Of a stretch of DNA of 64,000 nt, positions 55,734 through 64,000 are shown piece after piece (within the stretch, counting starts at the first letter, position 1; each line of letters opens with the position of its first letter). The notes under the pieces were generated by a model, which was not told where the DNA came from, did not search any database, and worked only from the letters and a program-made list of their open reading frames with translations. The DNA is from Pseudomonas veronii (GTDB taxonomy: Bacteria; Pseudomonadota; Gammaproteobacteria; Pseudomonadales; Pseudomonadaceae): contig NZ_JYLL01000021.1 of assembly GCF_001439695.1 (NCBI RefSeq), positions 35,960-99,959 on the forward strand. Direction: 5' to 3'. Both the position numbers and the translations under genes were made by a program.

Positions 55734-57695
55734 ATGCAGGACGATAACGACAAAAACATCGCGGTCATAGTTATGAGTAAAGCTGATGCATTCGCCCAGG
55801 CGGGAAAAACTGCGGTGTTGCAGAACATCCACGGCACCTTGCAGTTCCTGCAACGCTTCCCGCCGTTCAACCAAATGGAAAACGCGCACCTCGCGTTCCT
55901 GGTAGAGCAGTGCCAATTGCGCTTTTATGGCCCCGGCGAAAGCATCCTCAAGCCGTCGGCCGGGCCGGTGGAGCACTTTTACATCGTCAAGCAGGGCCGG
56001 GTCATCGGCGAACGGCCGGATTCGGCCGAACCCACCTTTGAGATTGCCACCGGCGAGTGCTTCCCCCTGGCGGCACTGCTGGGCGAACGTGCGACGCGCA
56101 CCGAGCACAAGGCCGCCGAAGACACCTTCTGCCTGCAACTGAACAAGCCGGCGTTTATCAAGCTGTTCGCGCTGTCCAGCGAGTTCCGCGATTTCGCCTT
56201 GCGCGGCGTCAGCAGCCTGCTCGATCAGGTCAACCAGCAAGTGCAGCAAAAAGCCGTGGAAACCCTCGGCACCCAATATTCCTTGAACACCCGCCTCGGC
56301 GAGTTGGCCATGCGCCACCCGGTGACGTGCAGCCCGGCTACACCGTTGCGCGAAGCGGTGACGCTGATGCACGAGCAACAGGTCGGCAGCATTGTGATCG
56401 TGGATGAGCACAAGGCGCCCCTGGGGATCTTCACCCTGCGCGATCTGCGCCAGGTGGTGGCCGACGGCACCAGCGATTTCACCCTGCCGATCGACGCGCA
56501 CATGACCCATGCGCCGTTCTTCCTCACCCCGGACCACAGCGCCTTCGACGCCGCCATTGCAATGACCGAGCGGCATATCGCCCACGTGTGCCTGGTCAAA
56601 GACCAGCGTCTGTGCGGCGTGGTGTCCGAGCGCGACCTGTTTTCCCTGCAACGCGTGGACCTGGTCCACCTGGCCCGTACCATCCGCAACGCGCCCAAGG
56701 TGGAAAACCTGGTGGCGATACGCGGCGAGATCGGCCAGTTGGTGGAGCGCATGCTGGCCCATGGCGCGTCGTCGACCCAGATCACCCACATCATTACCCT
56801 GCTCAACGATCACACCGTGTGCCGAGTCATCGAGCTGACCCTCGCCGACAAAGGCGACCCCGGCGTGCCGTTCACCTGGTTGTGTTTCGGCAGCGAAGGC
56901 CGGCGCGAGCAGACGCTCTACACCGACCAGGACAACGGCATCCTGTTCGACGCCAAGGACTCCGCCGAAGCGGCTGAGATCCGCGCGCGCCTGCTGCCCC
57001 TCGCGCAGCAGATCAACCAGAGCCTGGCGCAGTGCGGCTTCACCTTGTGCAAAGGCAACATCATGGCCGGCAACCCCGAGCTGTGCCTGTCGCGGGCCGA
57101 ATGGGCGCGACGGTTTGCGGCGTTCATCCGCGAAGCCACACCGGAGAACCTGCTGGGGTCGACCATCTATTTCGACCTGCGGGTGGTGTGGGGCGATGAA
57201 CAGGGCTGTGAACAACTGCGCCAGGGCATTCTCGACCAGGTCGCGGATAACCGCCTGTTCCAGCGCATGCTGGCGGAGAACGCCTTGCGCCAGCGCCCGC
57301 CGGTGGGGCGCTTCCGCGATTTCGTGCTGACGCGCAAAGGCGGCGAAAAAGCCACCCTCGACCTCAAGGTGCAAGGCCTGACGCCCTTTGTCGACGGCGC
57401 GCGCCTGCTGGCCCTGGCCAACGACGTCCACGCCATCAACACCCTGGAGCGCCTGCGCCAGTTGGTGGTCAAGGAAGTGATCGAGCCGCTGGATGGCGCC
57501 GCCTATGAAGAGGCGTACCACTTTATCCAGCAAACCCGCATGCAGCAGCACCAATTGCAGATGCGGGAAAACCAGCCGTATTCCAACCGCGTCGACCCCG
57601 ACAGCCTCAACCACCTGGACCGGCGCATCCTGCGCGAATCCCTGCGCCAGGCCCAGCGCCTGCAAAGCAGCCTGACCGTGCGGTATCAGCTGTGA
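55734..57695 (+). CDS. cNMP-binding / CBS / DUF294 putative nucleotidyltransferase
   Basis: A 653-residue multi-domain cytosolic protein. Order: cyclic-nucleotide-binding-like domain (about 30-145), a CBS pair (about 180-300), a DUF294 nucleotidyltransferase-like domain with the motif FGSEGRRE at residue 385 and TDQDNG after it, and a DUF294 C-terminal helical domain (about 510-650). The family is thought to sense nucleotides; the reaction is unknown. The ATG at 55734 has CAGGAG eight bases before it; a later ATG at 55773 is possible. It overlaps the exonuclease gene downstream by four bases. Confidence 0.9.
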   Translation: MQDDNDKNIAVIVMSKADAFAQAGKTAVLQNIHGTLQFLQRFPPFNQMENAHLAFLVEQCQLRFYGPGESILKPSAGPVEHFYIVKQGRVIGERPDSAEPTFEIATGECFPLAALLGERATRTEHKAAEDTFCLQLNKPAFIKLFALSSEFRDFALRGVSSLLDQVNQQVQQKAVETLGTQYSLNTRLGELAMRHPVTCSPATPLREAVTLMHEQQVGSIVIVDEHKAPLGIFTLRDLRQVVADGTSDFTLPIDAHMTHAPFFLTPDHSAFDAAIAMTERHIAHVCLVKDQRLCGVVSERDLFSLQRVDLVHLARTIRNAPKVENLVAIRGEIGQLVERMLAHGASSTQITHIITLLNDHTVCRVIELTLADKGDPGVPFTWLCFGSEGRREQTLYTDQDNGILFDAKDSAEAAEIRARLLPLAQQINQSLAQCGFTLCKGNIMAGNPELCLSRAEWARRFAAFIREATPENLLGSTIYFDLRVVWGDEQGCEQLRQGILDQVADNRLFQRMLAENALRQRPPVGRFRDFVLTRKGGEKATLDLKVQGLTPFVDGARLLALANDVHAINTLERLRQLVVKEVIEPLDGAAYEEAYHFIQQTRMQQHQLQMRENQPYSNRVDPDSLNHLDRRILRESLRQAQRLQSSLTVRYQL

Positions 57696-58399
57696 ACTTA
57701 TTTGGTTGGTTGCGCACGGCCAAACCCCATCTCGACGCAACACAACAGCAGCGCCTGGCGCAGTTACCCCAGCCGGTCGCGCTGGGCGACGCGGCATTGC
57801 GCAGCCAGCGCTGGGTGGTACTGGACCTGGAAACCAGCGGCCTGAACCTCAACCGCGATCAGGTGTTGTCCATCGGTGCGGTGGTGATCGAGGACGGCGC
57901 GGTGGATTTTTCCCAGATGTTCGAGCGCACCCTGCAACGCGCCGAAACAAAACTCAGCCCCAGCGTGCTGATCCACGGTCTCGGCCCCAGCGCGATCGCC
58001 GCCGGCAGTGACCCGGTGGACGCGTTGCTGGATTTCATGGAGTTCGTCGGCGACAGCCCGTTGCTGGCCTTCCATGCGCCGTTCGATCAACACATGCTGG
58101 CCCGGGCGCTCAAGGACAGCCTGGGTTATCGCCTGGCCCATACCTTCCTCGACGTGGCCGACATCGCCCCGCTGCTGTACCCCGAGGCGCTGCTGCGCGA
58201 AGCCGGGCTGGACGACTGGATCGACCACTTCCACCTGCAGGTGGGCGAACGCCATCACGCCAGCGCCGACGCCCTGGCCACTGCGGAGCTGATGCTGATC
58301 CTGCTCAGCCGCGCGCGCCAGCAGCACATCGACACACCGCGCGCCCTGCAAGCACGTTTGAGCCAATGGAAACGGCGCAAGCAGGCGCCATCGTTTTAA
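57692..58399 (+). CDS. DnaQ-like 3'-5' exonuclease
   Basis: A 235-residue DEDDh exonuclease. Exo I is LDLETSGL near residues 44-51, Exo II includes LLAFHAPFDQHML and Exo III HHASADALATAELM, supplying the four acidic residues and the catalytic His. It starts with a GTG whose GTGA overlaps the stop of the cNMP/CBS gene, so the two products are probably made in a fixed ratio. The pairing of a DUF294 protein with a DnaQ-like exonuclease is, from memory, recurrent in pseudomonads; its meaning is unknown. Confidence 0.9.
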   Translation: MNLFGWLRTAKPHLDATQQQRLAQLPQPVALGDAALRSQRWVVLDLETSGLNLNRDQVLSIGAVVIEDGAVDFSQMFERTLQRAETKLSPSVLIHGLGPSAIAAGSDPVDALLDFMEFVGDSPLLAFHAPFDQHMLARALKDSLGYRLAHTFLDVADIAPLLYPEALLREAGLDDWIDHFHLQVGERHHASADALATAELMLILLSRARQQHIDTPRALQARLSQWKRRKQAPSF

Positions 58400-58452
58400 T
58401 AGCACCGCCGGACAGACGCCAATTGCGCCCGCTGCACGCCTCTGACACAATC

Positions 58453-58471
58453 GCGAATAATTCTCGTTAGT
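58453..58471 (+). promoter_or_regulatory. Fur-box-like sequence before the FecI-type sigma gene
   Basis: GCGAATAATTCTCGTTAGT matches 12 of 19 positions of the Fur consensus (counted on the reverse strand) and resembles Fur sites ahead of other Pseudomonas fecI-like genes. It lies about 25 bases before the sigma-factor start, where bound Fur would block transcription when iron is sufficient. Confidence 0.65.
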
Positions 58472-58496
58472 TTAAACTTGTTTATTCGGTGATGCC

Positions 58497-59015
58497 TTGT
58501 CGTCGGTCCAGACCCCACACAGTGAGCTTGTCGGTGCGTTGTATCGCGACCATCGCGGCTGGCTGCTGGCCTGGCTGCGGCGCAATGTGGCCTGCCCGAG
58601 CCGCGCCGAAGACCTGAGCCAGGACACCTTCATGCGCCTGCTCGGCCGCGACGGGTTGCGCGAACCCCGCGAGCCCCGCGCCTTCCTGGTGGCGATCGCC
58701 AAAGGCTTGCTGTTCGACTACTTCCGCCGCGCCGCCCTGGAACAGGCCTACCTCAGCGAATTGATGCTGATCCCGCAAAGCGAACAGCCGTCGCCGGAAG
58801 ACCAGCAACTGATCCTCGAAGACCTCAAGGCCATCGACCGCCTGCTCGGCACGCTGTCGAGCAAGGCCCGCGCCGCGTTCCTCTACAACCGCATCGACGG
58901 CCTGGGCCACGCCGACATCGCCCGGCGCCTCGGCGTGTCGGTGCCGCGCGTGCGCCAGTACCTGGCCCAGGGCATCCGTCAGTGCTACATCGCGTTGTAT
59001 GGCGAGCCGCTGTGA
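58497..59015 (+). CDS. FecI-type ECF sigma factor
   Basis: A 172-residue extracytoplasmic-function sigma factor of the iron-starvation group. Region 2 includes YRDHRGWLLAWLRRNV and AEDLSQDTFMRLL, region 4 GHADIARRLGVSVPRVRQYLAQGI. It should direct transcription of the TonB receptor gene downstream once FecR relays the surface signal. The best in-frame start is a TTG at 58497 with no clear ribosome site; an ATG five bases upstream is out of frame. The stop overlaps the fecR start (GTGA). Confidence 0.92.
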   Translation: MSSVQTPHSELVGALYRDHRGWLLAWLRRNVACPSRAEDLSQDTFMRLLGRDGLREPREPRAFLVAIAKGLLFDYFRRAALEQAYLSELMLIPQSEQPSPEDQQLILEDLKAIDRLLGTLSSKARAAFLYNRIDGLGHADIARRLGVSVPRVRQYLAQGIRQCYIALYGEPL

Positions 59016-59980
59016 GTGCGATCAGTTGCAAACCGGTGTCGGCCCGGGTGCTGGATGCGGCGATTGCCTGGCAACTGTCCCTCGACTCAGGGGACGGCAG
59101 CGCCGTGGAACAGGAAGAGTTCGCCAAATGGCTGGCCAGCGATGCAGAACATGCCCGCGCCTGGCGCCAACTGGGCCTGCTCGACCAGCGCTTCAGCGTG
59201 GCCTCGGGCCCGGCGCGGGCGGCGTTGTTGCAGTCACGCGAGGGCATTCGCCAGCGCGTGCGCAAACTCGGCAGCGGCCTGGCGAGTATCGCACTGGTCT
59301 GCGGCCTGGCCTTGTTTGCCGGGGAGCGTTATGTACCGCTCCACTATTGGCTGGCCGATCAACGCACCGCCACCGGCGAACAACGCACGCTGACACTGGC
59401 GGACGGCACGCAGATCAACCTCAACACCCACAGCGCCATCGATGTGCGCTTCGATGAAAAACGCCGGCTGATCGTGTTGCAGGAAGGCGAAATCCTCGTC
59501 GAAACCGGCCACAACGATGCGCGCCCGTTCTATGTGCAGACCCGCGACGGCAGCCTGCGCGCGCTGGGCACGCGGTTTATCGTCAAACGCGAGGACGCCG
59601 CCACGCGCCTGAGCGTGCTGCAATCGGCGGTGGCCGCACAACCCGAGGCGCTGCATCAGGAACAGATCTTCAAGGCCGGCCAGCAAGTGCTGATGCGCAG
59701 CGACAGCCTCGGCCCGCTGCTCGCCGTCACCCCCGCCACCGACGCCTGGACCCGCGGCATGCTGGTGGTGGACAACGCCCGCCTGGGCGATGTGGTCGAG
59801 GAACTGAGCCGTTATCGCCGCGGCTACCTGGGTGTGGATAACGCCGTGGCCGACCTGCGCATCACCGGCAGCTTCCCGCTGCACGACACCACCCTGGCGC
59901 TCAACGCGCTGCTGCCGACGCTGCCGGTGCGGATCGAACAGCGCACGCCGTGGTGGGTGACGGTGAAGGGTAGGCCCTAG
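59012..59980 (+). CDS. FecR-type sigma factor regulator
   Basis: A 322-residue inner-membrane regulator. The cytoplasmic part (DUF4880-like, FAKWLASDAEHARAWRQL near residues 37-54) binds the sigma factor; a membrane helix lies about residues 92-110 (LASIALVCGLALFAG), and the periplasmic FecR domain (GEQRTLTLADGTQINLNTHS onward) reads the signalling domain of the receptor. The start is a GTG overlapping the sigma-gene stop. Confidence 0.92.
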   Translation: MSAISCKPVSARVLDAAIAWQLSLDSGDGSAVEQEEFAKWLASDAEHARAWRQLGLLDQRFSVASGPARAALLQSREGIRQRVRKLGSGLASIALVCGLALFAGERYVPLHYWLADQRTATGEQRTLTLADGTQINLNTHSAIDVRFDEKRRLIVLQEGEILVETGHNDARPFYVQTRDGSLRALGTRFIVKREDAATRLSVLQSAVAAQPEALHQEQIFKAGQQVLMRSDSLGPLLAVTPATDAWTRGMLVVDNARLGDVVEELSRYRRGYLGVDNAVADLRITGSFPLHDTTLALNALLPTLPVRIEQRTPWWVTVKGRP

Positions 59981-60003
59981 GTCCGGCGGTGTCGGGGATA
60001 TTG

Positions 60004-60029
60004 CTATCGCGAGCAAGCCCGCGATGAGG
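60004..60029. repeat. Single REP-like hairpin after fecR
   Basis: ATCGCG (60006-60011) and CGCGAT (60020-60025) with the REP-typical GAGCAAGC core. It lies in the 165-base gap before the receptor gene, which must also hold the ECF promoter; no ECF -35/-10 pair could be assigned with confidence. Confidence 0.6.
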
Positions 60030-60145
60030 CCCTCAAGAACACCGAATAGCCCCAGGCAACAATTATTTTCCCCAAGCCCTATCACTTTTCGAATCTCGCT
60101 CGGCACATGGGTAATTGCGAATTACTTCCATTCAGGAGCCGCCCT

Positions 60146-62575
60146 ATGTCCCGCACGCTAGACACCTTGTTGCGCCCCAGCCTGTTAGCCGTGGCCATTG
60201 CCCTCAGCACCCCGCTGACCAGCAGCGTGCTGATCGCCGCCGAGCAAGCGTCCAGCGTGCGCGCCTACAACCTGCCCGCCGCGCCATTGGCCGCCACCCT
60301 GAACCAGATCGCCAGCCAGGCCGGCCTCGCACTGACCCTCAGCCCGGCACTGGCCGCGGGCAAAACCTCGGCGCCGGTCCAGGGCCAGTTCGACGCCCCG
60401 GGCGCACTGCGCGAGGCACTGCGCGGCAGCGGCTTGCAGGTGGAGCAGAGCAGCGCGGGGACTTACACGCTGGTGGCGATTGCGGACGGGGTCGTGGCGT
60501 TGCCGCAAACCAGCATCGTTGCCCAGGGCAACACTGAAAGCGCCTGGGGCCCGGTGCAGGGCTACCTGGCGACGCGCACCGCCGCCGGCACCAAGACCGA
60601 TACCGCGCTGGTCGAAGCACCGCGCTCGATCTCCGTCGCCACCCGCGAGCAGATGCAGGACCGCAACGTGCAGAACCTGGATGACGCCGTCAAATACATG
60701 CCCGGCATTGTGTCCGCCAGCTACGGCAGCGACACCCGCTACGACTGGATGCGCGTTCGCGGCTTCGAACCGACCCAATTCCTCGACGGCCTGCCGTTGC
60801 CACGCGGTGTGTACGCCAACCCCAAGGCCGAAACCTGGAACCTGGATCGCCTCGCCCTGCTGCGTGGCCCAGCCTCCTCGGTCTATGGCCAGACCCCGCC
60901 GGGCGGCCTGCTGGACATGGTCAGCCGGCGCCCCAGCGCGGAGTCGAGCCATGCCATTCAAGTGCAATACGGCAGCGACAACTATCGCCAGATCAATTTC
61001 GCCAGCACCGGCAAGATCGATGATGAAGGCCAGTTCCTTTACGGCGTCAGCGGCGTGGTCCGGGATGCTGGCACCCAGGTCGACCATATCGACAACAAGC
61101 GCTACAACATCGCCCCCAGCCTGGTCTGGAACATCGACCCCGATACCCAACTGACCTTGCTCTCGCAGTTCACCCGCGACGATACCGGCACCACCAGCCA
61201 GTTCCTGCCGATCCAGGGCACCAAGATCAAATCGCCGCTGGGCGAGGTCTCCCACCACAAGAACCTCGGCGATCCGGACTATGAATTTTACGACCGCACC
61301 TACTACGCGCTGGGCTATGCGTTCGAGCATCGCTTCAACGATACATGGCAGTTCCGCCAGAACCTGCGCTACACCAAGTCGGAGCTGGCGTTCCAGCAAC
61401 TGACCGTGGGCTCACTGATCTACGGCCCTGCCGACGCTGCGGGCAACATCGGTCGTTCGTCGACCAACGTTGACGAAAACATCGGCCAATTCGCGGTCGA
61501 CAACCATTTCCAGGCTGACTTCAACACGACTGACATCACGCACACGCTGTTGCTGGGGCTCGATCATCAACGCACCGACACTTCGTATCTGTCGATTTTC
61601 GGCAGCGCCGGGACGACCAATATCTTCAACCCGACCTACGGCCAGACGATCGTCCGCCCGCCGCGCTCCGACGCGTACTACGACTACAACCAGAAAACCA
61701 TACAGACCGGCCTCTACGTGCAAGACCAGATGGCCCTCGACAAATGGCGCCTGACCCTCGGCGGGCGTGAAGACTGGGTGCATCAGGGCACCACGTACTT
61801 CAACAAGGACGACGCGACCAACACCGACCGCAGCCGGAACTTCAGTGGCAACGCGGCGCTGAGCTATGTCTTCGATTCGGGCTTCGTGCCGTACCTGTCC
61901 TACGCCGAGTCCTTCCAGCCGGCGAGCAATGCCAGCGTCGACCCGGTCAAATCGTACAAGCCCACGCAGGGCAAGCAATGGGAACTGGGGGTCAAGTATC
62001 AGCCTCCCGGCTCCAACACATTGCTCAGCGCAGCGGTTTACGACCTGACCCAGAAAAACGTGCTGGTCACCAGCTTCGGCGCCGGGGGCGAATCGGTGAC
62101 CGACCAGACCGGCGAAGTGAAGGTCAAGGGCCTGGAACTCGAAGCCGTGTCTGACGTGAGTGAAAACCTCAAGCTGATAGCCGCCTACACCCTGGCCAAG
62201 TCTGAAGTGCAAAAAGGCCAATACAAGGGCAACCGCCTGCAGCTGATGCCGAACCAGCAAGCCTCCCTGTGGACGGACTACACCTGGCACAGCGGCATGC
62301 TCGACGGTTTCGGCATTGGCGCCGGGGCCCGCTACACCGGCAATACCTATGGCGACCAGGGCAATACCTGGACGGGCAAGGCCAACGCCTACACGGTGTT
62401 CGACGCCGCCGTGCATTACGACCTCGGCCGCCTGGACAACAGCTTCAAAGGCGCCTCGCTGAAACTGAACGCGACCAACCTGTTCGACAAGGACTACCTC
62501 TCCACCTGTGACGGTTCCTACTGCTACTTCGGCGACCAGCGCAGTGTGGTCGCCAGCGCCACCTACCAGTGGTAA
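60146..62575 (+). CDS. TonB-dependent siderophore receptor with signalling domain
   Basis: An 809-residue outer-membrane receptor. Order: signal peptide (about 1-32), STN signalling domain (about 38-105), plug (about 135-245, with EAPRSISVATREQMQDRNVQ and MRVRGFEPTQFLDG), then the 22-strand barrel ending in the aromatic beta-signal SATYQW. The plug and the late loop CDGSYCYFG resemble the FoxA/FhuA ferric-hydroxamate group, so a ferrioxamine-type xenosiderophore is a reasonable guess. The STN domain fits the sigma/FecR pair upstream. AGGAG lies seven bases before the ATG. Confidence 0.92.
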   Translation: MSRTLDTLLRPSLLAVAIALSTPLTSSVLIAAEQASSVRAYNLPAAPLAATLNQIASQAGLALTLSPALAAGKTSAPVQGQFDAPGALREALRGSGLQVEQSSAGTYTLVAIADGVVALPQTSIVAQGNTESAWGPVQGYLATRTAAGTKTDTALVEAPRSISVATREQMQDRNVQNLDDAVKYMPGIVSASYGSDTRYDWMRVRGFEPTQFLDGLPLPRGVYANPKAETWNLDRLALLRGPASSVYGQTPPGGLLDMVSRRPSAESSHAIQVQYGSDNYRQINFASTGKIDDEGQFLYGVSGVVRDAGTQVDHIDNKRYNIAPSLVWNIDPDTQLTLLSQFTRDDTGTTSQFLPIQGTKIKSPLGEVSHHKNLGDPDYEFYDRTYYALGYAFEHRFNDTWQFRQNLRYTKSELAFQQLTVGSLIYGPADAAGNIGRSSTNVDENIGQFAVDNHFQADFNTTDITHTLLLGLDHQRTDTSYLSIFGSAGTTNIFNPTYGQTIVRPPRSDAYYDYNQKTIQTGLYVQDQMALDKWRLTLGGREDWVHQGTTYFNKDDATNTDRSRNFSGNAALSYVFDSGFVPYLSYAESFQPASNASVDPVKSYKPTQGKQWELGVKYQPPGSNTLLSAAVYDLTQKNVLVTSFGAGGESVTDQTGEVKVKGLELEAVSDVSENLKLIAAYTLAKSEVQKGQYKGNRLQLMPNQQASLWTDYTWHSGMLDGFGIGAGARYTGNTYGDQGNTWTGKANAYTVFDAAVHYDLGRLDNSFKGASLKLNATNLFDKDYLSTCDGSYCYFGDQRSVVASATYQW

Positions 62576-62595
62576 ACGACTGAGTTGACCTCCCG

Positions 62596-62614
62596 GCCGC
62601 CCCCAAGGGGCGGC
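62596..62614 (+). terminator. Hairpin between the receptor and the PepSY gene
   Basis: Arms GCCGCCCC (62596-62603) and GGGGCGGC (62607-62614) with loop CAA. Strong stem but no T run; probably a partial stop or mRNA-stabilising hairpin after the highly expressed receptor gene. Confidence 0.55.
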
Positions 62615-62638
62615 TTGGGTGTGTCTGAAGGCCAACAA

Positions 62639-63742
62639 ATGAAAAGCCGAACCATCCGCCGCTGGTCCTTTATCCACACCTGGACCAGCCTGATCTGCAC
62701 CTTGTTCCTGCTGTTGCTCGCCCTTACCGGCCTGCCGTTGATTTTCCACCACGAGCTCGATCACCTGCTGGGCAACGAACCCGAGTTGCAGCAGATGCCC
62801 GCCGACACACCACAGCTGAACCTCGAGCAACTGGTGGCCAAAGCCCAGGCGCATCGCCCTGGCGAAGTCATGCAATACCTGGCGTGGGACGAAGACGACC
62901 CGCACGGCGTGATCGCGATCATGGCCGCCACCGCCGGCACCGAACCCAATGCGTCGCACACGTTCATGCTCGACGCGCGCACCGGCGCAACCGTGGAGAT
63001 GCCGTCGGCCAACGGCGGCTTGACGCTGTTCCTGCTGCGCCTGCATGTGGATATGTTCGCCGGCCTGCCGGGCAAGTGGCTGCTGGCGTTCATGGGCCTG
63101 CTGTTTGGGCTGGCGATTGTCTCGGGCACGCTGCTTTACCTGCCGTTCATGCGCCGCTTGACGTTCGCCACCGTGCGCCAGGACAAATCCACCCGCCTGC
63201 GTTGGCTCGACCTGCACAACCTGATCGGCGTGGTCACCCTGACCTGGGCGCTGGTGGTCGGCGTGACCGGCGTGATCAGCGCCTGCGCCGACCTGATCAT
63301 CGCCGCCTGGCGCAACGACAGCCTCAGCGCAATGATCGAACCGTACCAGCACGCCCCGCCGCTGACCCTGCGCGCACCGGCCAACGATCTGCTCAAGATC
63401 GCCGCCGCGGCCGCGCCCGGCATGCAGCCGGACTTCATCGCCTTCCCCGGCACGCGCTTTTCCAGTGAACACCATTACGCGGTGTTCATGAAGGGCAGCA
63501 CCCACCTGACCTCGCACCTGCTCACGCCGGTGCTGATCGACGCCAGCAGCCTGGCCGTCACCGCGATCGCCGAGCGGCCGTGGTACATGGACGCCATGGG
63601 CATGTCGCAGCCGCTGCACTTCGGCGACTACGGCGGCATGCCGATGAAAATCCTCTGGGCGCTACTGGATGGGCTGACCATCGTCGTGCTCGGCAGCGGT
63701 GTGTACCTGTGGTGGGTTCGGCGCAAGGCGGGCAAGGCATGA
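62639..63742 (+). CDS. PepSY-associated TM protein (PiuB-like)
   Basis: A 367-residue inner-membrane protein with four hydrophobic segments: about 14-40 (SLICTLFLLLLALTGLPLIF), 140-165, 195-220 and the C-terminal 335-360. PepSY-like periplasmic domains lie between them. Such proteins follow siderophore receptors in many pseudomonads and are thought to act as ferric-siderophore reductases or releases in the periplasm; this is family knowledge and inference. The ATG at 62639 is used in place of an upstream alternative. Its stop overlaps the next small gene. Confidence 0.88.
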   Translation: MKSRTIRRWSFIHTWTSLICTLFLLLLALTGLPLIFHHELDHLLGNEPELQQMPADTPQLNLEQLVAKAQAHRPGEVMQYLAWDEDDPHGVIAIMAATAGTEPNASHTFMLDARTGATVEMPSANGGLTLFLLRLHVDMFAGLPGKWLLAFMGLLFGLAIVSGTLLYLPFMRRLTFATVRQDKSTRLRWLDLHNLIGVVTLTWALVVGVTGVISACADLIIAAWRNDSLSAMIEPYQHAPPLTLRAPANDLLKIAAAAAPGMQPDFIAFPGTRFSSEHHYAVFMKGSTHLTSHLLTPVLIDASSLAVTAIAERPWYMDAMGMSQPLHFGDYGGMPMKILWALLDGLTIVVLGSGVYLWWVRRKAGKA

Positions 63743-63891
63743 GGCCGCGTCAATCGAGTTTCTGGAAAGTGTTCGGCATTCCGCTGGGGATCGGCCTGCT
63801 CAGCGCCGTCGGTTTGTTTGCCGCGTTGCTGGGGGATGGGCTGTGGGATGCGCTGAGTTGGGTCGGGTTGGGTATTGAACGAGCCCCATGA
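63739..63891 (+). CDS. Small single-span membrane protein
   Basis: A 50-residue protein beginning MRPRQSSFWKVFGIPLGIGL, with one long hydrophobic helix (about residues 11-32) and a short polar end. The ATG overlaps the PepSY gene stop (ATGA), so it is very probably translated as part of the iron-uptake unit. Function unknown; a helper subunit of the PepSY protein is a guess. Confidence 0.75.
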   Translation: MRPRQSSFWKVFGIPLGIGLLSAVGLFAALLGDGLWDALSWVGLGIERAP

Positions 63892-63939
63892 AAGACAGGA
63901 CACCGTTTCCCCCTTACGATAAGGGATAGGCAAACGGGT

Positions 63940-64000
63940 ATGTTTATGACTAACAGCAACGATAAGGGTGGTGAGCTGCTCGGCCAGGAACGCCGACGCC
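63940..64000 (+). CDS. Start of a probable transposase (IS3-type OrfA-like), cut by window end
   Basis: An open frame from an ATG at 63940 (or 63946) runs off the window. The visible residues TNSNDKGGELLGQERRRR resemble the N-terminus of OrfA helix-turn-helix proteins of IS3-group elements, where an ELLG-x-ERRRRW stretch is common. Too little is present to be sure, and no terminal inverted repeat can be confirmed. Confidence 0.4.
   Translation, partial: MFMTNSNDKGGELLGQERRR

Noticed and set aside
58492..58520. ATG at 58492 as the sigma-factor start
   Set aside because: It is out of frame with the FecI-type protein.

Overview
The window reads as chromosomal DNA of a fluorescent Pseudomonas (P. 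fluorescens group). It is GC-rich and densely coded, it carries the rpsU-dnaG-rpoD block, pqqFABCDE, bioBFHCD and the lysine-to-aminovalerate genes davBA, and Pseudomonas-type REP/REPIN hairpins sit between many genes. All identifications come from reading motifs and recalled family features; no database search was run.

Layout. Positions 1-2013 hold the end of rsmA, then apaG, apaH and glpE. Positions 2299-7165 hold the stress module prkA-yeaH-spoVR behind a sigma-S-like -10. Positions 7229-11016 hold cca, folK/folB (minus), plsY and tsaD (minus). Positions 11220-15772 hold rpsU, dnaG and rpoD, with an unexplained 390-bp stretch where a yqeY gene would be expected. Then come a 1247-residue periplasmic-sensing PAS/GGDEF/EAL protein (15906-19649), a CAU-anticodon tRNA, a VOC protein, LysR and Lrp-type regulators, and davB-davA for lysine breakdown.

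Positions 24409-30269 hold the PQQ cofactor cluster pqqF-A-B-C-D-E. The 24-residue pqqA has a second in-frame ATG with its own strong ribosome site 48 bases upstream. A Pmp3-type membrane peptide, a class III aminotransferase and a divergent LysR gene follow. Positions 33220-40280 (minus) hold three paralogous acyl-CoA dehydrogenases with a membrane diguanylate cyclase between two of them; two abutting PsrA-type boxes precede the outermost gene. A 93-residue protein that looks like a flagellar rod protein reduced to its terminal helices sits next to the biotin genes bioB-F-H-C-D (45513-40916, minus).

Positions 45606-49155 hold comF, a ModE-type regulator and a Tat-exported PhoX phosphatase. 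They are followed by an array of seven 52-bp units bounded by inverted REP ends (49160-49552). Then come srkA, rarD, a GcvR-like double-ACT protein (minus), malate synthase G, a lone receiver protein (minus), a cNMP/CBS/nucleotidyltransferase protein coupled to a DnaQ-like exonuclease, and an iron-uptake unit (Fur-like box, FecI-type sigma factor, FecR, TonB receptor, PepSY protein, small membrane peptide). The right edge appears to enter a transposase gene.

Functionally the window mixes housekeeping (replication, transcription, tRNA and folate maturation), cofactor synthesis (PQQ, biotin, folate), catabolism (fatty acids, lysine, glyoxylate) and stress, phosphate or iron responses. No CRISPR array, prophage or large island was seen.
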